From the NCBI RefSeq assembly GCF_032854445.1, contig NC_088307.1, forward strand, positions 23,573,953 through 23,637,952: a stretch of DNA of 64,000 nucleotides, read 5' to 3'. Source of the DNA: Liolophura sinensis. Taxonomy: Eukaryota; Mollusca; Polyplacophora; Chitonida; Chitonidae. Below are positions 46,601 to 56,215 of this stretch, in pieces. Within the stretch, counting starts at the first letter, position 1. Each line of letters opens with the position of its first letter. Both the position numbers and the translations under genes were made by a program. The notes below the pieces were generated by a model. It worked only from the letters and a program-made list of their open reading frames with translations. It had not been told where the DNA came from and ran no database searches.

Positions 46601-49600
46601 TCAAAGTACAGTTTTCTTAAGGCCCCAGTGGTCGGTCCAGAAATTAAGTACCTTGCAGCTGTGACGTCAAGGATGATCCCTCTTTGAATAGAACTCTATG
46701 GGGGGGGGGGGGGGGGGGGAAGCGAATGGGGGTGGAGGTGTGGGGAACAGATTGAATGGGGGCTGGTGGAGGGTAGGGGCGCAGAGGCGCGGCTGAGTTT
46801 GCCCAAAGCCATGCAGCATCTGAGTATGTCACCTTGCCCACACTGTAGCGAGATAGTTCACTGGGATCAGCCCCCTTCAGGGCGTTCACTGAGTTTCGAG
46901 TAATATTACGGATGACACAATTTCCGAAAAACTCTGACCATTGACAGAAAATATGGATAATACAGAGAAGTAAATAACAGGTATAAAAATATTTCCAAAA
47001 TGAAATGTTTTCAACAAAAATTCCAGGGCACAATTTCCTTCATTTGGCATAGAAACATAATCTTTGTTTCAGTATTCCTTTGCATGCATCCTTTAGTAAG
47101 TGGGAAGGTCTGCCTGCAATCTTTCTCCTCGGCAATGCTCACTTTTTCTACCACCATTATGCTGGTCGCCATCATATATTAAATTGAAATATTCTTGAGT
47201 ACAACGTAAAACACCGATCAATGAAATAAATAAATCCTCACTGTCTTATTGATAATGAATCATAACAAAGATAGGTCTGTAAAAGTCACTGAACTCTTTT
47301 CTTAACTCACGGCAAGTGTACATGTGTGGCATCATGACTATAGTTTGTTTCAAACACAAAGGTGGTACATTATAACGTATAACACCATTATATGACACTC
47401 TCTAAAGCTGTGTCTTTAATAATATAAGCAATGTAGGAAAACATAAATAATTTGCATTTCAGCATGCAACAAAACAACATCAACACTTTTGACTAAATGT
47501 TACTCTTATCAACCTTTTACTAAAATTAATTCAAATATAACTTAATCAATTTTTTGTTGATTTGACTGGTGCTGAATTTAGGCAAGAATATGTCCCTCAA
47601 ACAATGCAGAAAACATGGAGACAATCACCTCCCCTCTATAAACAGATCCACTCTTATGCTTGGCCTGACCTCAAAAGAGTTACTCCCCCTTACTCACCCC
47701 ACCTCGATGCCATGGGTCCAGGTTCCCATTTGAAAACAAGATGTTTGAAGCAGATTTGATGTCTATAATAAAAACAAAATACATATATTAACAGAATGAT
47801 AATTCAGGCTAAGTCAATGACTGCTTCAATGATTTACAAACACGTAATTGTGATTGATGTGGCACTAAAGACTTTAATATTAAGGCAGATGAGTCTACGG
47901 ACTGTAGCGAAAACGTTGTCACAACGAATCACCTCCAACTTCCTGGAATTTCTTTAAGAACTGATCACTCTCTGTACAAACTGCTGTACAGTACGGTGAC
48001 AAATTCATCAAGAGCCAAGTATAATTATTTGTTATACACCGTTAAAATAATCATATAAAATTTTATCTGATTTTTCATTACTGTAATTCTTCAAACTTTT
48101 TGTATGTTTGCAAGGTGTTTATTCAAGCATATTCTGAAGACATTATCCTGTGCAGACTGATAATTAAACTTTTTCTGATGCCCTGAAATCCACCAATGTA
48201 GTTTTATGTCCAAAATCAAATTTAAAATGTGCATAAATTGCACTGAAAGTTGATCTTTCATAAGCGAGAAGGTTGAGGAATTAGGGTAGCTTAGTACAGC
48301 AAGTCAGGAAAAATTCCACCAAATCATATATGAAGTGATTTAGTGTAATCACCATAGACCGCATACAGATTAAAATTAGCATTAACAAATAAATTATTAA
48401 CAGTTGATGAAAGTTTGAAACACCTAAAGAAAACAGTTACTAATTTCTGAGTACCGCCAGTATAAATAATAAACCCAGCTCCATAGAGCTATTAAATTTT
48501 TTTTCATCTGATTTTATGATACAAGTTTCATGCCATACTTCACTTGACGCAGCCAGAATTAGACCATGGAATCAGAAGAAAAAAAAGAAGGTTCATTTTC
48601 TTTCTTTTACAGAAATAATCTGTTCCACATTAAAAGTTCAGGTGTACAGTCACAAATCTGCAATAGATGCGAACAGTTGTTCATACTGTTTCACGTCATC
48701 TTGCACTCAGCACCGTCATCAAGAGAACAGTACATGTTAAAAGATAGCAGACCCAAGTTAAGAGATAGGATGTCAAACATCTGATGACCACCAGACATTG
48801 ATTTGTGACCTGAATGCCGCATGGTTTATATCCCAGCTAAATTGTTGGCAAAAAATTGATTTTCAGGGTTTTGTTAAGACTTCCTCACACCCAAAATTCA
48901 CATTTTTCAGGGTACTTAGAACAAATGTTCTACATTTGCTCAAGCTCTAAGCAAAGCAAAATGACCTTTACTGGTTGAAAATTAAATATTTCCCTTATAC
49001 ATGTACACAGCAGTGCACCGAAGATAATGGAATACAAATTTTCCCAAGAGAATGTCAGCATTCTACATGTTCTATACAAAGTACCTCAGATTGGTCCTGC
49101 AGTCTCAATTTCAAGGTTTTCCAGGCCAAACTACAAGGTCTGGAAAAGTTACTTTCAAATTCCATGTTTTTTTTCCAAGGTTTCCAGGCTTTTGATTTCT
49201 GAAGACTTCTGGCAAGTATTTCTAATTGCAACAAATCACCAGTGTCACCTAAATTTTTGCAAAATCTCTGAATATAAAGATAAAATATACTCACCCCTCC
49301 CCCAGTACTGAATATTGCCCCAGTCTGCCCGTGGGGTAACATTCCATGTCTTAAGACAATACTGTTCCCGCATTTCAGGGGTGAAGGGTAGGACTGGGAA
49401 CATGTCTGTTACATTGTCACTACCTGCAGGCAGGGATATCTCTGTGCAAGCCTACAAAGCACAGGAACAAACAATAAATCACTGGCATGTTTGTGGTGTG
49501 CCCATAGTGTGTTTGTGGTGTGCTCATAGTGTGTTTGTAGTGTGCTCATTGTGTGTTTGTGGTGTGCTCATATTGTGTTTGTGGTGTGCTCATGGTGTGC

Positions 49601-52600
49601 TCTTTGTGTTTGTGGTGTGCTTATAGTGTGCTTGTGGTGTGCTTATAGTGTGCTTGTGGTGTGCTCAGTGTGTTTGTGGTGTGCTTGTGGTGTGCTCATA
49701 GTGTGGTTGTGGAGTGCCTGTAGTGTGTTTGTGGTGTGCTCATAGCGTGTTTGCTTGTGACGTGCTTGTGGCAAGCTGGCTTGCCATTGAGAACCAGGAA
49801 AGTCGCATACACGGAGACTGAAAAGCATTATAATCCGGTATATTAAAGCAGAAAGAAAACAAAATTTCTACTAAATTATTGACCCGAAGCAGACATTACA
49901 ACGCGATGTCGTCATAACTGTTTAATAGTCATGATCTCTCAGCAAAATGCCTCATTACTACAAAGCATACAGTGTTCAAATGATTCCAGAAAAGATAAGA
50001 AAAAAATCCATTCAGTATTCTCTATTCTTGGGTACGACTTTAACACCAATAAAATAAATGAATAAATAACTTCCATTCTATTCTCAAGTTAATTTTCTAC
50101 TTTAACCTGCTTGATCCTGTACCTGATAATCCCATGCCATACCATTAGGCCCCGTGCCACACCCACTGGGATCTGCACAATCCACAAACTCTGCCTTAAT
50201 GTCAAAACACTTTAACTGCCCTGTGGTTCCATTGTACAAAACACCTGCAAAATAATAAATAAATAAGTAAATAAATACCCTAAATGACATTAAATTTCAT
50301 CCATGACTAACTTGCCCATTTTTCCTGATTCTGAGAGTTCTACTGATTTTAGAAAGGTGTTTTCAGGTTTGCTTGGAACATGTGATGATATTCTGCTGGA
50401 AAGTTGTAAGTTTCAGCACCAAAAAATAATATTTTGTGACATTCATTTGCCTCTAAAAATGCACCTTTTGCAGGCAAAATTTAAGGTCATCAGGGGTATA
50501 TAAAACTTTTAGTCCAATGATGTGTATCTAAAATATAGTTAATTAGCTTTGCAATCATTCAACAACACATTACTCTTTTCACAATAAACTGCATACATTA
50601 AGTTATAATAATAAATTTGCAATGCATAAGTATATCAGTTTATAATTATAATTTATAATTATAAGTTTATAATTATAAGTTTATCATTATACAGTGTACA
50701 CATCTACCTACGCTCATTACTTTCAACTAACAAGCATTAATTGTAAGTGAAAGGAGATAACACAGAAACTAACATACAAACACATCCAATGTATATCTAT
50801 ATCAAGCAGAAATTTACACATACTGGCAAACTCTTACAAATAATCATTTAAATCAAATAAAAAACTCATGATTGAACAAAATCAAATGATGGATTTTCAG
50901 TTTTCTTTTTACTCCATGTCTGGATCTTTTAGTGTTGGCTTACTTGTAAGACAAATTGGTTCACCTAATTCCACTAATGAAAAGGATGGCAGTTACCACT
51001 TGATTAGAAACTACAAATCAATCGGACGTCCTAAAAAAATCACTAAGATTGGAGAAAATAAAATGCAGGATTTTCAATTATATTTTTGTTCCATTTTTTT
51101 GTTTAAGCCTGCCCTGAAGACACAAAATAGAACTAGTGTTGCCTACTGAGCACTTATTACTACATTTAGTTGAATTATATAGCTTGGTAGAAAATAAAAT
51201 AACCCACAAAGACACATGCAGGCAAAAAAAACAAACACATTGGCTGAATATTAAACCAGCAAAGACCACTTTCAAAGCTGGCACAAATATATTCGTCAAA
51301 TAAAAACTACCATTCGGGTTTGAAGTTGAAGCACACTGATTTCTTGTGCCAGCAAAATTGTGCCAAGATGAAGAAAAATTAAATTTACAGACCATCTTTG
51401 CTTTTGTTTTTAAAAAGACGGGACTTAGAACATTACCTGATGCTAACGCCAATCCTGACAGGACATCTGCAGACTGAACAATATGTCCACATGCCACCTG
51501 GAAGAAACAGTTAAGAGCAAATAAACCAATACTGATCCATATTAATTTTTATTCTTTACCACAGCACATGACATGTCACAGTTTCATAAAGCAATCCATT
51601 TAGACTAAACTTGTTTTGGAACTGTAGACAGGCCTATTCAAAATATATATCACTGAATAGCAGAAATACTTACACGTACAATATCCATGAAAGTGGGTTT
51701 ATGTAACTGAATAGCAGAAATACTTACTTGTAAGATAATGATGAAAGTGAGTTAATATCACTGAATAGCAGAAATACTTCAGGTAATGATGAAAGAGAGT
51801 TTGTCACTGAATAGCAGAAATACTTTACCATGACAACGAAAGCGCGCTGAAGCCTAGCACAGTTTCCTACGGTAGAAGACCTAATATTTTGCCCCCAAAA
51901 CTCCATTTTTAGAGATAAAATATTATTTTTGTGCTGAAACTTTTTCCATTCTATCTTCCCAACAAAATCACGAAACACCTTTCCCAGGTCAGATGTCAGA
52001 GGATCTCTCAGAAACATTACCAACTTTGTCATCAACAAAATTTTAGATTATTTATCTTAGCTTTATACAGAACAATTAACTATTTCTCATGAGAGAAGTG
52101 ATGCACATTTAAATGTGTATATATAAATTTTTAATATATACATTTTTAAAATTTAATTTTTAAATTTAAACACTCAATTTTCTTTTACAGATGTAGTTCA
52201 ACTGAGCAATATTACTTGAAAATATCGAAATTTTAGGTAAATTACAGATGTCCCTCAGTACTACTTGACACTGGCTGACTAAAATGAATGAATGAACGAA
52301 TGAAGGAATGCTTTGGGCTTAATGTTACACTGAACAATTTTTCAGTCATCTGATGACAAGTCATTGGGTGTACATATATTGTGTCAAAGTGCTGCCGTCA
52401 CCGAAGTATATCATACTGAAGTCACATTAGTCATGTTATACTGACATCAGGCCAAATGGCCCTGTTTGCTTCTTCTAACCCCTTAGTGCTGAGCCCCAAG
52501 TGAAGCAGCTACAAGATCCATTCTCATGTCAATGGTTTAATCCATGCTGGGACTAAAAGGACACAATGATGCTGTAAATGGCGCACCTTGACGGGATTCG

Positions 52601-55600
52601 CAGGTATAGGCGCCAGGAATGACGAAGGATATGGGTAATCCACCATGGCTAGTGTCCCGAAGGCGTTTCGTATCCAGCCCAGGAAGTGTTTGTACTCCTT
52701 GGAATTTGTCAGTTTGCTACACAGATTGAATCTGGTAGATATTTCAGCCAGACCTGAAGGGAAATGATCGAGTTTTAATACATTTTTTTTTAATAAATAC
52801 ATCTTTTCACCACGTTTCTCGTTGAAGACATTTTTACATAATTGGAAAGTCTAGAAAACACGAAAATCATGAAAAACCTGGAGATTGGACAAAATAAAAA
52901 GATGGATTTTCACTTGTTTTTTTAATGCAACTTAAACTTCATATCATTTTTTCCTGTAAATGAGCAATGCTAAAAGCATTATAACATGTACATTCCCAAA
53001 TTGTTGCAAATAAGTTTAATACAAAGTGCAAACATGCGGAGAGCAATAACTGTATGCTTGCACAAAAGTCATACTCTCAGCAGAATTTGCTTATTTCATT
53101 CAAATTGACCACACTTGGATTTGATCCCTGCTCTGTCTGTGCCTTAATTACCTGATGGGCAGGGGCCTCCGTGGATCAGTTGGTTAGCGCACTAGCACAG
53201 CGTAATGACCCAGGAGCCTCTCACCAATGCGGTCGCTGTGAGTTCAAGTCCAGCTCTTGCTGGCTTCCTCTCCGGCCGTAAGTGGGAAGGTCTGCCAGCA
53301 ACCTGCGGATGGTCGTGGGTTTCCCCCCGGCTCTGCCCGGTTTCCACCCACCATAATGCTGGCCACCGTCGTATAAGTGAAATATTTTTGAGTACGGCGT
53401 AGAACACCAATCAAATAAATAAATAAATAAATACCTGATGGGCCTTGTGCTGCGAGGTTGTTCAACTCTGTAAATGCCTGTCTGACTTTGGGTTCACACA
53501 TCTGGTCAGCCATTTGAAAATCCTGAAGGACACAAAGCCAAAAGAGTCAGACTTTTCTTGAGGAAAGAAGTAAAACGTAGTAAAGTTGTCCCTTTGGCAT
53601 TTCAGCTCGACACAAAGGCATTGGTAAGAGTTATCTCCCTTGGTACAATTCTGGTAATTCCAGAAAGTTCACTCAAAGAAATGGCATTTTAATTCATATG
53701 TCAATACAAATGAATCTTAATCTAGCACATCAGCAAATTACTGCATGGGAGTCATTTTTACTGAGCTTAAAGGTGGAGAAAACATAAAAATAACATAAAG
53801 TTCAAATAACAAAGCGTGAAAAGTTAGTTGTAAATGTGGTCTTCAATATTTTTTTTGATTTTTGTATAAAGAGAAAATGACACTTGAAAATAATTTTTTC
53901 ATGGTGGTATTTGGGAACCACCTTTTGGTATATACCGTATATTGTCTTTGCATAATAATGTTATAAATGAGAATGTACCGGTAACACATGTTTAAGTCAC
54001 CAGTTGCAGAAGATGAGACAGGGAATCTCAAAAATTTCCTGTCTCGGGTATAGATTTATTTAACAAAATGTCCAGTTTTCAAAATTTTAATGAAATATAG
54101 GTTTTAACCATATAAAGTAAATGAGGTCATAAGTTTCCAGCCCGGTTTCCTCCCGCCATAATGTTGGCCACTGCAATATACAATGTAAGTGAATTATTCT
54201 TCAGTATGTCGCAAAACACCAGTGAAATAAATACAGTAAATGACCCATCCTGATTCCTGAACCTTTTCGCGTATACAAGATCCATTTTCAGTGCGATTTA
54301 TGCACAATGTTTATTTGATTTTGGAGACAAAACTACATTGTTTGGATTGGCCAGTTTCAGGGCTTCACACAAAGTAAAATTTTATCAATCTGAATAGAAT
54401 AATGCCTTCAGAATATGCCTGAATGACCACCTTGCTAGTATGTGAGAAGATCGAAGAATTACAGTAAAATTGTGCCCACCTTGGTAACATCTTGATAGAA
54501 GAAGCGCCTGTCGATATCAGGTGTGAGGAGGTAGATTGGGGCACTGCCAGCCAAACTTCCTGTGATCAGATTAGGGTACTTGAATCGCATCCAGGCACTA
54601 AGCATACCCCCATAGCTGAAACATAGAGATTTGATTTTTTTTTGATTGGTGTTTTACGCCGTACTCAAGAATATTTCACTTATACGACGGCGGCCTGCAT
54701 TATTGTGGGTGGAAACCGGGCACAGCCTGGGGGAAACCCACGACCATCCGCAGGTTGCTGGCAGACCTTCCCACTTACGGCCGGAGAGAAAGCCAGTGAA
54801 ACATAGAGAGGAATGATGACTTCAAATGACAATCAAATTAGCCTACACTGTTTCTTTCTGTCTGTTTCCTTCTGCTTGTGCATTAATGAAACATTTGGCG
54901 ATATTGTGCTTTTGTCTCCTCGAACATGTCAAATTAGGCATTGCTAATTGATACCATGGTTACACTGCTGATGCACTGCATTGCCATGTCAATGACACCA
55001 AGCATGACACTCCACCCAGTGTCTGATTCTGTCTACCATAATAAACTACGATGATCTTCGACCAGTGATGCATTGGACAAGTGGTGCAAATCAAACGAAC
55101 AAGCCAAGTGCCTCGCACAGAACAGTCTGAAACATGCCTGCTGTGATCCACTCACGGCCAACTGGTGAGTCATGTGACCATTAAGGTGATAAAGATTGTC
55201 AAAGGATACAGTAATCCCTTAGTTTTCAGTTATTCATTTATTTCATTGGTGTTTCACGCCGTACTCAAGAATATTTCACTTATACGTTGACATCCAGCAT
55301 TATTGTGGGGCAAAAACCAGGCAAAACCTGGGGTGAAACCCACGACCATCTGCATCTGCACTTGAACTCACAGCGTCATCACTGATGATAGGTTCCTGGG
55401 CCATTGTGCCGTGCTGGCGTGGTAACCCGTTCGGCCATGGTGGTGTGGCCCCGTTAGTTTAAGGTGTGTGGCATGTGCGTGTGTACACAGGACAAGTAAT
55501 GTACATGTACAAGGATACCTGATGCTTAATGCTTTACAAGCATAACATGGTAAATGACTTGTAACCAATAATGATGAAGGAAGAGGGGAGTCTTGAGGAT

Positions 55601-56215
55601 GAACTGTGATTTTTGAACTATAAAAAATTTAGGCACATTTTTAATTTGATTTTGGAGGCAAAACTACCTTGGTTGGTTTGTCCAGTTTTAAAGCTTCACA
55701 GAAAGTATAATTTTATCAGTCAACACAGAAATATGCCTGAATAAACACTTCGCAAACATGTAAAAAGGTTGAAGAATTACAGTGCATTCACCATAACATG
55801 GGCATCTGAAAATAACCTCACAAAAATTTATTTTGAGTAGACAAACACTTAATGGAGAAAAAATTGAGGAACTGGGTGTTTGTGATTATTTTCTAATGAA
55901 ATGCAGTAAATCCTGATTTTGATCATCAAATCATTCAGTTTTCTATCCTTTACATTAAAGTAACATAAAAAGATGAAACAATAAAACCAAAATATATTGT
56001 TAATATAGTCTTCAATAGTGAGCTAGACACAAAATTCTATTCTACGCTCACCTTCCACCGAATGCAATGACTGGACTGTATGTAGCGTTCAGTTCCTGCT
56101 TTATATGGGTCAATAAGATCGCATAGTCCGCCAATGCCTGCTCAATCGTCAACAATCCGATTTTGTCCAGGTCAAAACTCTGACTCCCAAATGGCAGGGA
56201 TTTCCCATAATACCT
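43583..56215 (-). CDS. DPP7: Dipeptidyl peptidase 2-like S28 serine peptidase, ten exons, 5' end missing
   Basis: Ten exons on the minus strand join in frame at 56052-56215, 54480-54615, 53435-53522, 52587-52753, 51437-51497, 50123-50244, 49295-49451, 47698-47762, 45863-45933 and 43583-43670. They total 1119 nt, 372 residues plus stop. DPP7 removes N-terminal dipeptides (Xaa-Pro or Xaa-Ala) from peptides in lysosomes or secretory vesicles; this is family knowledge. Seen here in order: [10 protein letters not shown], the nucleophile elbow [40 protein letters not shown] and GGAHHLDLR, which give Ser, Asp and His of the S28 triad. The CADP..GCGTGP and DYPYP blocks favour DPP7 over the sister enzyme PRCP. 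The visible length agrees with human DPP7 from the RYYG motif onward. The signal peptide and first roughly 110 residues are not visible downstream of 56215 and probably lie outside the window. Possible N-glycosylation sites include NAT, NGT and NVT. No clear poly(A) signal was found just after the stop. Confidence 0.93.
43671..45862 (-). other. DPP7 last intron
   Basis: A 2.2-kb intron, most of which is the 25-bp minisatellite at 44380-45795. The remaining 0.7 kb next to the terminal exon is unique AT-rich sequence without a recognised feature. Confidence 0.8.
44380..45795 (-). repeat. 25-bp minisatellite in the last DPP7 intron
   Basis: About 55 tandem units whose plus-strand consensus resembles GGGGTTATCAACCTGTAGRT + TACCA, 25 bp. 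Spacing was checked at 44531 and 44556. Units vary at a few positions (CCTG/CCCG, AGGT/AGAT), and shortened units such as TAGGTTACCAACCCG appear several times (about 44720, 44790, 45070). A longer, more divergent variant with CCTGTTGAAACCTGTTAAACA recurs at about 45283 and 45590, so the array contains a higher-order repeat. Confidence 0.95.
45863..45933 (-). CDS. DPP7: DPP7 exon with catalytic His
   Basis: 71 nt. Acceptor ccctccag|GTTCTG; donor CCTCAG|gttagt. It encodes [20 protein letters not shown] followed by LDLR. The first His of GGAHH is the triad histidine in this family. The exon ends in phase 2. The following intron contains the 25-bp minisatellite. Confidence 0.93.
46404..47236 (+). 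mobile_element. SINE-A copy interrupted by another element
   Basis: The SINE head (46404-46484) and the tail (47096-47236, ending in the AATAAATAAAT tail) are separated by an insert of about 611 bp. The body between GTGAGTT and GTGGGAAGG is also missing, so the copy lost its middle. Plus orientation, antisense to the host gene. Confidence 0.75.
46485..47095. mobile_element. 611-bp element with TAAAGGAT inverted ends
   Basis: Starts TAAAGGATACATG and ends CATGCATCCTTTA, so the ends are inverted copies of about 13 bp with one mismatch. It holds a run of about 19 G and a purine-rich strand. No transposase-like frame, so non-autonomous. The family is unknown to me. Confidence 0.55.
47698..47762 (-). 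CDS. DPP7: DPP7 exon with catalytic Asp
   Basis: 65 nt. Acceptor tattatag|AC; donor GGTGGG|gtgagt. It encodes [18 protein letters not shown] followed by HRGG. The Asp of NLDPW is the charge-relay aspartate of S28 peptidases. Phase 1 in, 0 out. Confidence 0.93.
47763..49294 (-). other. DPP7 intron carrying a MITE
   Basis: The only recognised repeat is the MITE-2 copy at 48080-48288. The remainder is AT-rich unique sequence with no coding similarity that I recognise. Confidence 0.7.
48080..48288 (+). mobile_element. MITE-2 copy
   Basis: About 209 bp between TACTGTAATTCTTCAAAC and GAAGGTTGAGGAATTAGGGT, which are imperfect inverted copies. The interior matches copies at 41827, 54247, 55618 and 60349. 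Lies in a DPP7 intron. Confidence 0.75.
49295..49451 (-). CDS. DPP7: DPP7 exon with NVTDMFP block
   Basis: 157 nt. Acceptor gctttgtag|GCTTGC; donor GGGAGGG|gtgagt. It encodes [20 protein letters not shown], then [19 protein letters not shown] and a terminal YWGRG. Phase 0 in, 1 out. The acceptor lies about 40 nt from a CA-rich (gene strand) tandem array in the upstream intron. Confidence 0.93.
49452..50122 (-). other. DPP7 intron with CA/TG-type array
   Basis: A 671-bp intron, nearly half of it the 22-bp tandem array at 49490-49765. Confidence 0.75.
49490..49765. repeat. 22-bp tandem array, TG-rich on plus strand
   Basis: About 12 units built from GTGTGTTTGTGGTGTGCTCA + TA with short variants (GTGCTTATA, GTGCTTGTG). 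On the gene strand it is CA-rich and lies about 40-310 nt upstream of a DPP7 acceptor. Confidence 0.9.
50123..50244 (-). CDS. DPP7: DPP7 exon with [11 protein letters not shown] motif
   Basis: 122 nt. Acceptor attttgcag|GT; donor TATCAG|gtacag. It encodes [16 protein letters not shown] and [19 protein letters not shown]. The Cys-rich CADP..GCGTGP block and the WDYQ ending are characteristic of DPP7. Confidence 0.95.
50245..51436 (-). other. DPP7 intron, AT-rich
   Basis: No dispersed repeat recognised. A short TATAATTATAAGTTTATAAT-type AT repeat lies at 50638-50695. Confidence 0.6.
51437..51497 (-). CDS. DPP7: DPP7 short exon
   Basis: 61 nt. Acceptor cttccag|GTGGCA; donor GCATCAG|gtaatg. It encodes [20 protein letters not shown], which fits the position of the helix before the Tyr-Asn segment in DPP7. 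Phase 0 in, 1 out, matching both neighbours. Confidence 0.88.
51498..52586 (-). other. DPP7 intron with SINE-B relic and short tandem repeat
   Basis: Contains three imperfect copies of a segment CACTGAATAGCAGAAATACT (about 51651, 51705, 51759 and again at 51806) and a SINE-B-like repeat at 52280-52565. Confidence 0.65.
52280..52565 (-). mobile_element. SINE-B copy
   Basis: Shares GAATGAATGAA-type tail, AACAATTTTTCAGT, TACTGACATCAGGCCAA and GCTGAGCCCCAAGTGAAGC with the copies at 62160 and 21440. The tRNA-like end, at the right, is degraded and runs to the edge of a DPP7 exon. Confidence 0.65.
52587..52753 (-). CDS. DPP7: DPP7 exon with DYPYP block
   Basis: 167 nt. Acceptor ttcccttcag|GT; donor GTCAAG|gtgcgc. 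It encodes [16 protein letters not shown], then [17 protein letters not shown] and [10 protein letters not shown], which closely follow the vertebrate DPP7 pattern. Phase in is 1, out 0. Confidence 0.95.
52754..53434 (-). other. DPP7 intron enlarged by a SINE at its 5' end
   Basis: Without the SINE and one TSD copy this intron would be about 400 bp. The rest is unique AT-rich sequence. Confidence 0.85.
53161..53431 (+). mobile_element. Full-length SINE-A at a DPP7 splice donor
   Basis: Full-length copy from GGGGCCTCCGTGG to (AAAT)n, antisense to DPP7. Flanked by a perfect 12-bp TSD, TACCTGATGGGC, at 53149-53160 and 53432-53443. On the gene strand the TSD reads GCCCATCAG|GTA: it holds the last nine exon bases and the first three intron bases, so both copies are potential 5' splice sites. 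Confidence 0.95.
53435..53522 (-). CDS. DPP7: DPP7 exon whose 5' splice site was duplicated by a SINE
   Basis: 88 nt, starting at phase 0 after ccttcag and ending in phase 1 at GGCCCATCAG|gtattt. It encodes [17 protein letters not shown] and [12 protein letters not shown], the loop between the elbow and the SKS domain. Intron bases from +4 onward are the (ATTT)n tail of an antisense SINE. The original donor, GCCCATCAG|gtaatt, survives on the far side of the SINE. Confidence 0.92.
54133..54240 (+). mobile_element. SINE-A tail fragment
   Basis: CCGGTTTCCTCCCGCCATAA through GCAAAACACCAGTGAAATAA; diverged 3' part only. Confidence 0.75.
54247..54465 (-). mobile_element. MITE-2 copy next to a DPP7 donor
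   Basis: About 219 bp in opposite orientation to the copies at 41827, 48080 and 60349, from TCCTGATTCCTGAACC to GATCGAAGAATTACAGTA. Its end lies about 14 bp from the donor of the exon ending at 54480. Confidence 0.75.
54480..54615 (-). CDS. DPP7: DPP7 exon completing the catalytic serine
   Basis: 136 nt. The acceptor is tatgtttcag|C and the donor ACCAAG|gtgggc. The first base completes the Ser codon, giving [15 protein letters not shown], then [18 protein letters not shown]. The exon is tightly framed by mobile elements: a SINE tail begins 12 bases upstream of the acceptor AG, and a MITE end lies about 14 bases past the donor. Confidence 0.95.
54630..54796 (-). mobile_element. 5'-truncated SINE-A at a DPP7 acceptor
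   Basis: Tail and body only, ending at CCGGAGAGAAAGCCAG. A 13-bp TSD, TGAAACATAGAGA, lies at 54617-54629 and 54797-54809. On the gene strand the TSD is TCTCTATGTTTCA, the pyrimidine tract and CA of the acceptor. The distal copy is followed by C, not G, so only the exon-proximal copy can serve as an acceptor. Confidence 0.93.
55226..55453 (-). mobile_element. SINE-A copy in DPP7 intron
   Basis: Tail, body and head present, with a small internal deletion in the body. Short direct repeat TTAGTTT at 55219 and 55454. Minus orientation. Confidence 0.85.
55618..55784 (-). mobile_element. MITE-2 relic
   Basis: Partial copy: AATTTGATTTTGGAGGC through GTAAAAAGGTTGAAGAATTA. One end is eroded. Confidence 0.65.
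56052..56215 (-). CDS. DPP7: DPP7 exon with [10 protein letters not shown] motif (first visible exon)
   Basis: 164 nt, starting after a tttgcag acceptor at codon phase 0 and ending AG|gtgagc, two bases into the catalytic Ser codon. It encodes [10 protein letters not shown] near its start, then [15 protein letters not shown] and VIAFGG, all typical of S28 peptidases just before the nucleophile elbow. The Ser codon AG|C is completed by the next exon. An earlier exon must supply the residues before RYY and was not found. Open frame continues upstream of the acceptor, but that part has no family similarity. Confidence 0.93.

Larger units (their letters stand above)
45934..47697 (-). other. DPP7 intron with nested SINE and inverted-repeat element
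   Basis: Contains a SINE split by a 611-bp element with inverted ends (46404-47236) and a run of about 19 G at 46701-46719. The rest is unique AT-rich sequence. Confidence 0.75.
53523..54479 (-). other. DPP7 intron with MITE and SINE tail
   Basis: Holds a SINE-A tail fragment (54133-54240) and MITE-2 (54247-54465) back to back; otherwise unique AT-rich sequence. Confidence 0.7.
54616..56051 (-). other. DPP7 intron splitting the catalytic Ser codon
   Basis: 1436 bp containing two SINE-A copies (54630, 55226) and a MITE-2 relic (55618). The unique sequence between them shows no coding similarity. Confidence 0.8.

Noticed and set aside
43583-56215. Lysosomal Pro-X carboxypeptidase (PRCP) as the identity of the S28 gene
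   Set aside because: The [16 protein letters not shown] and NVTDMFP blocks fit DPP7 better than PRCP; a tree would settle it.
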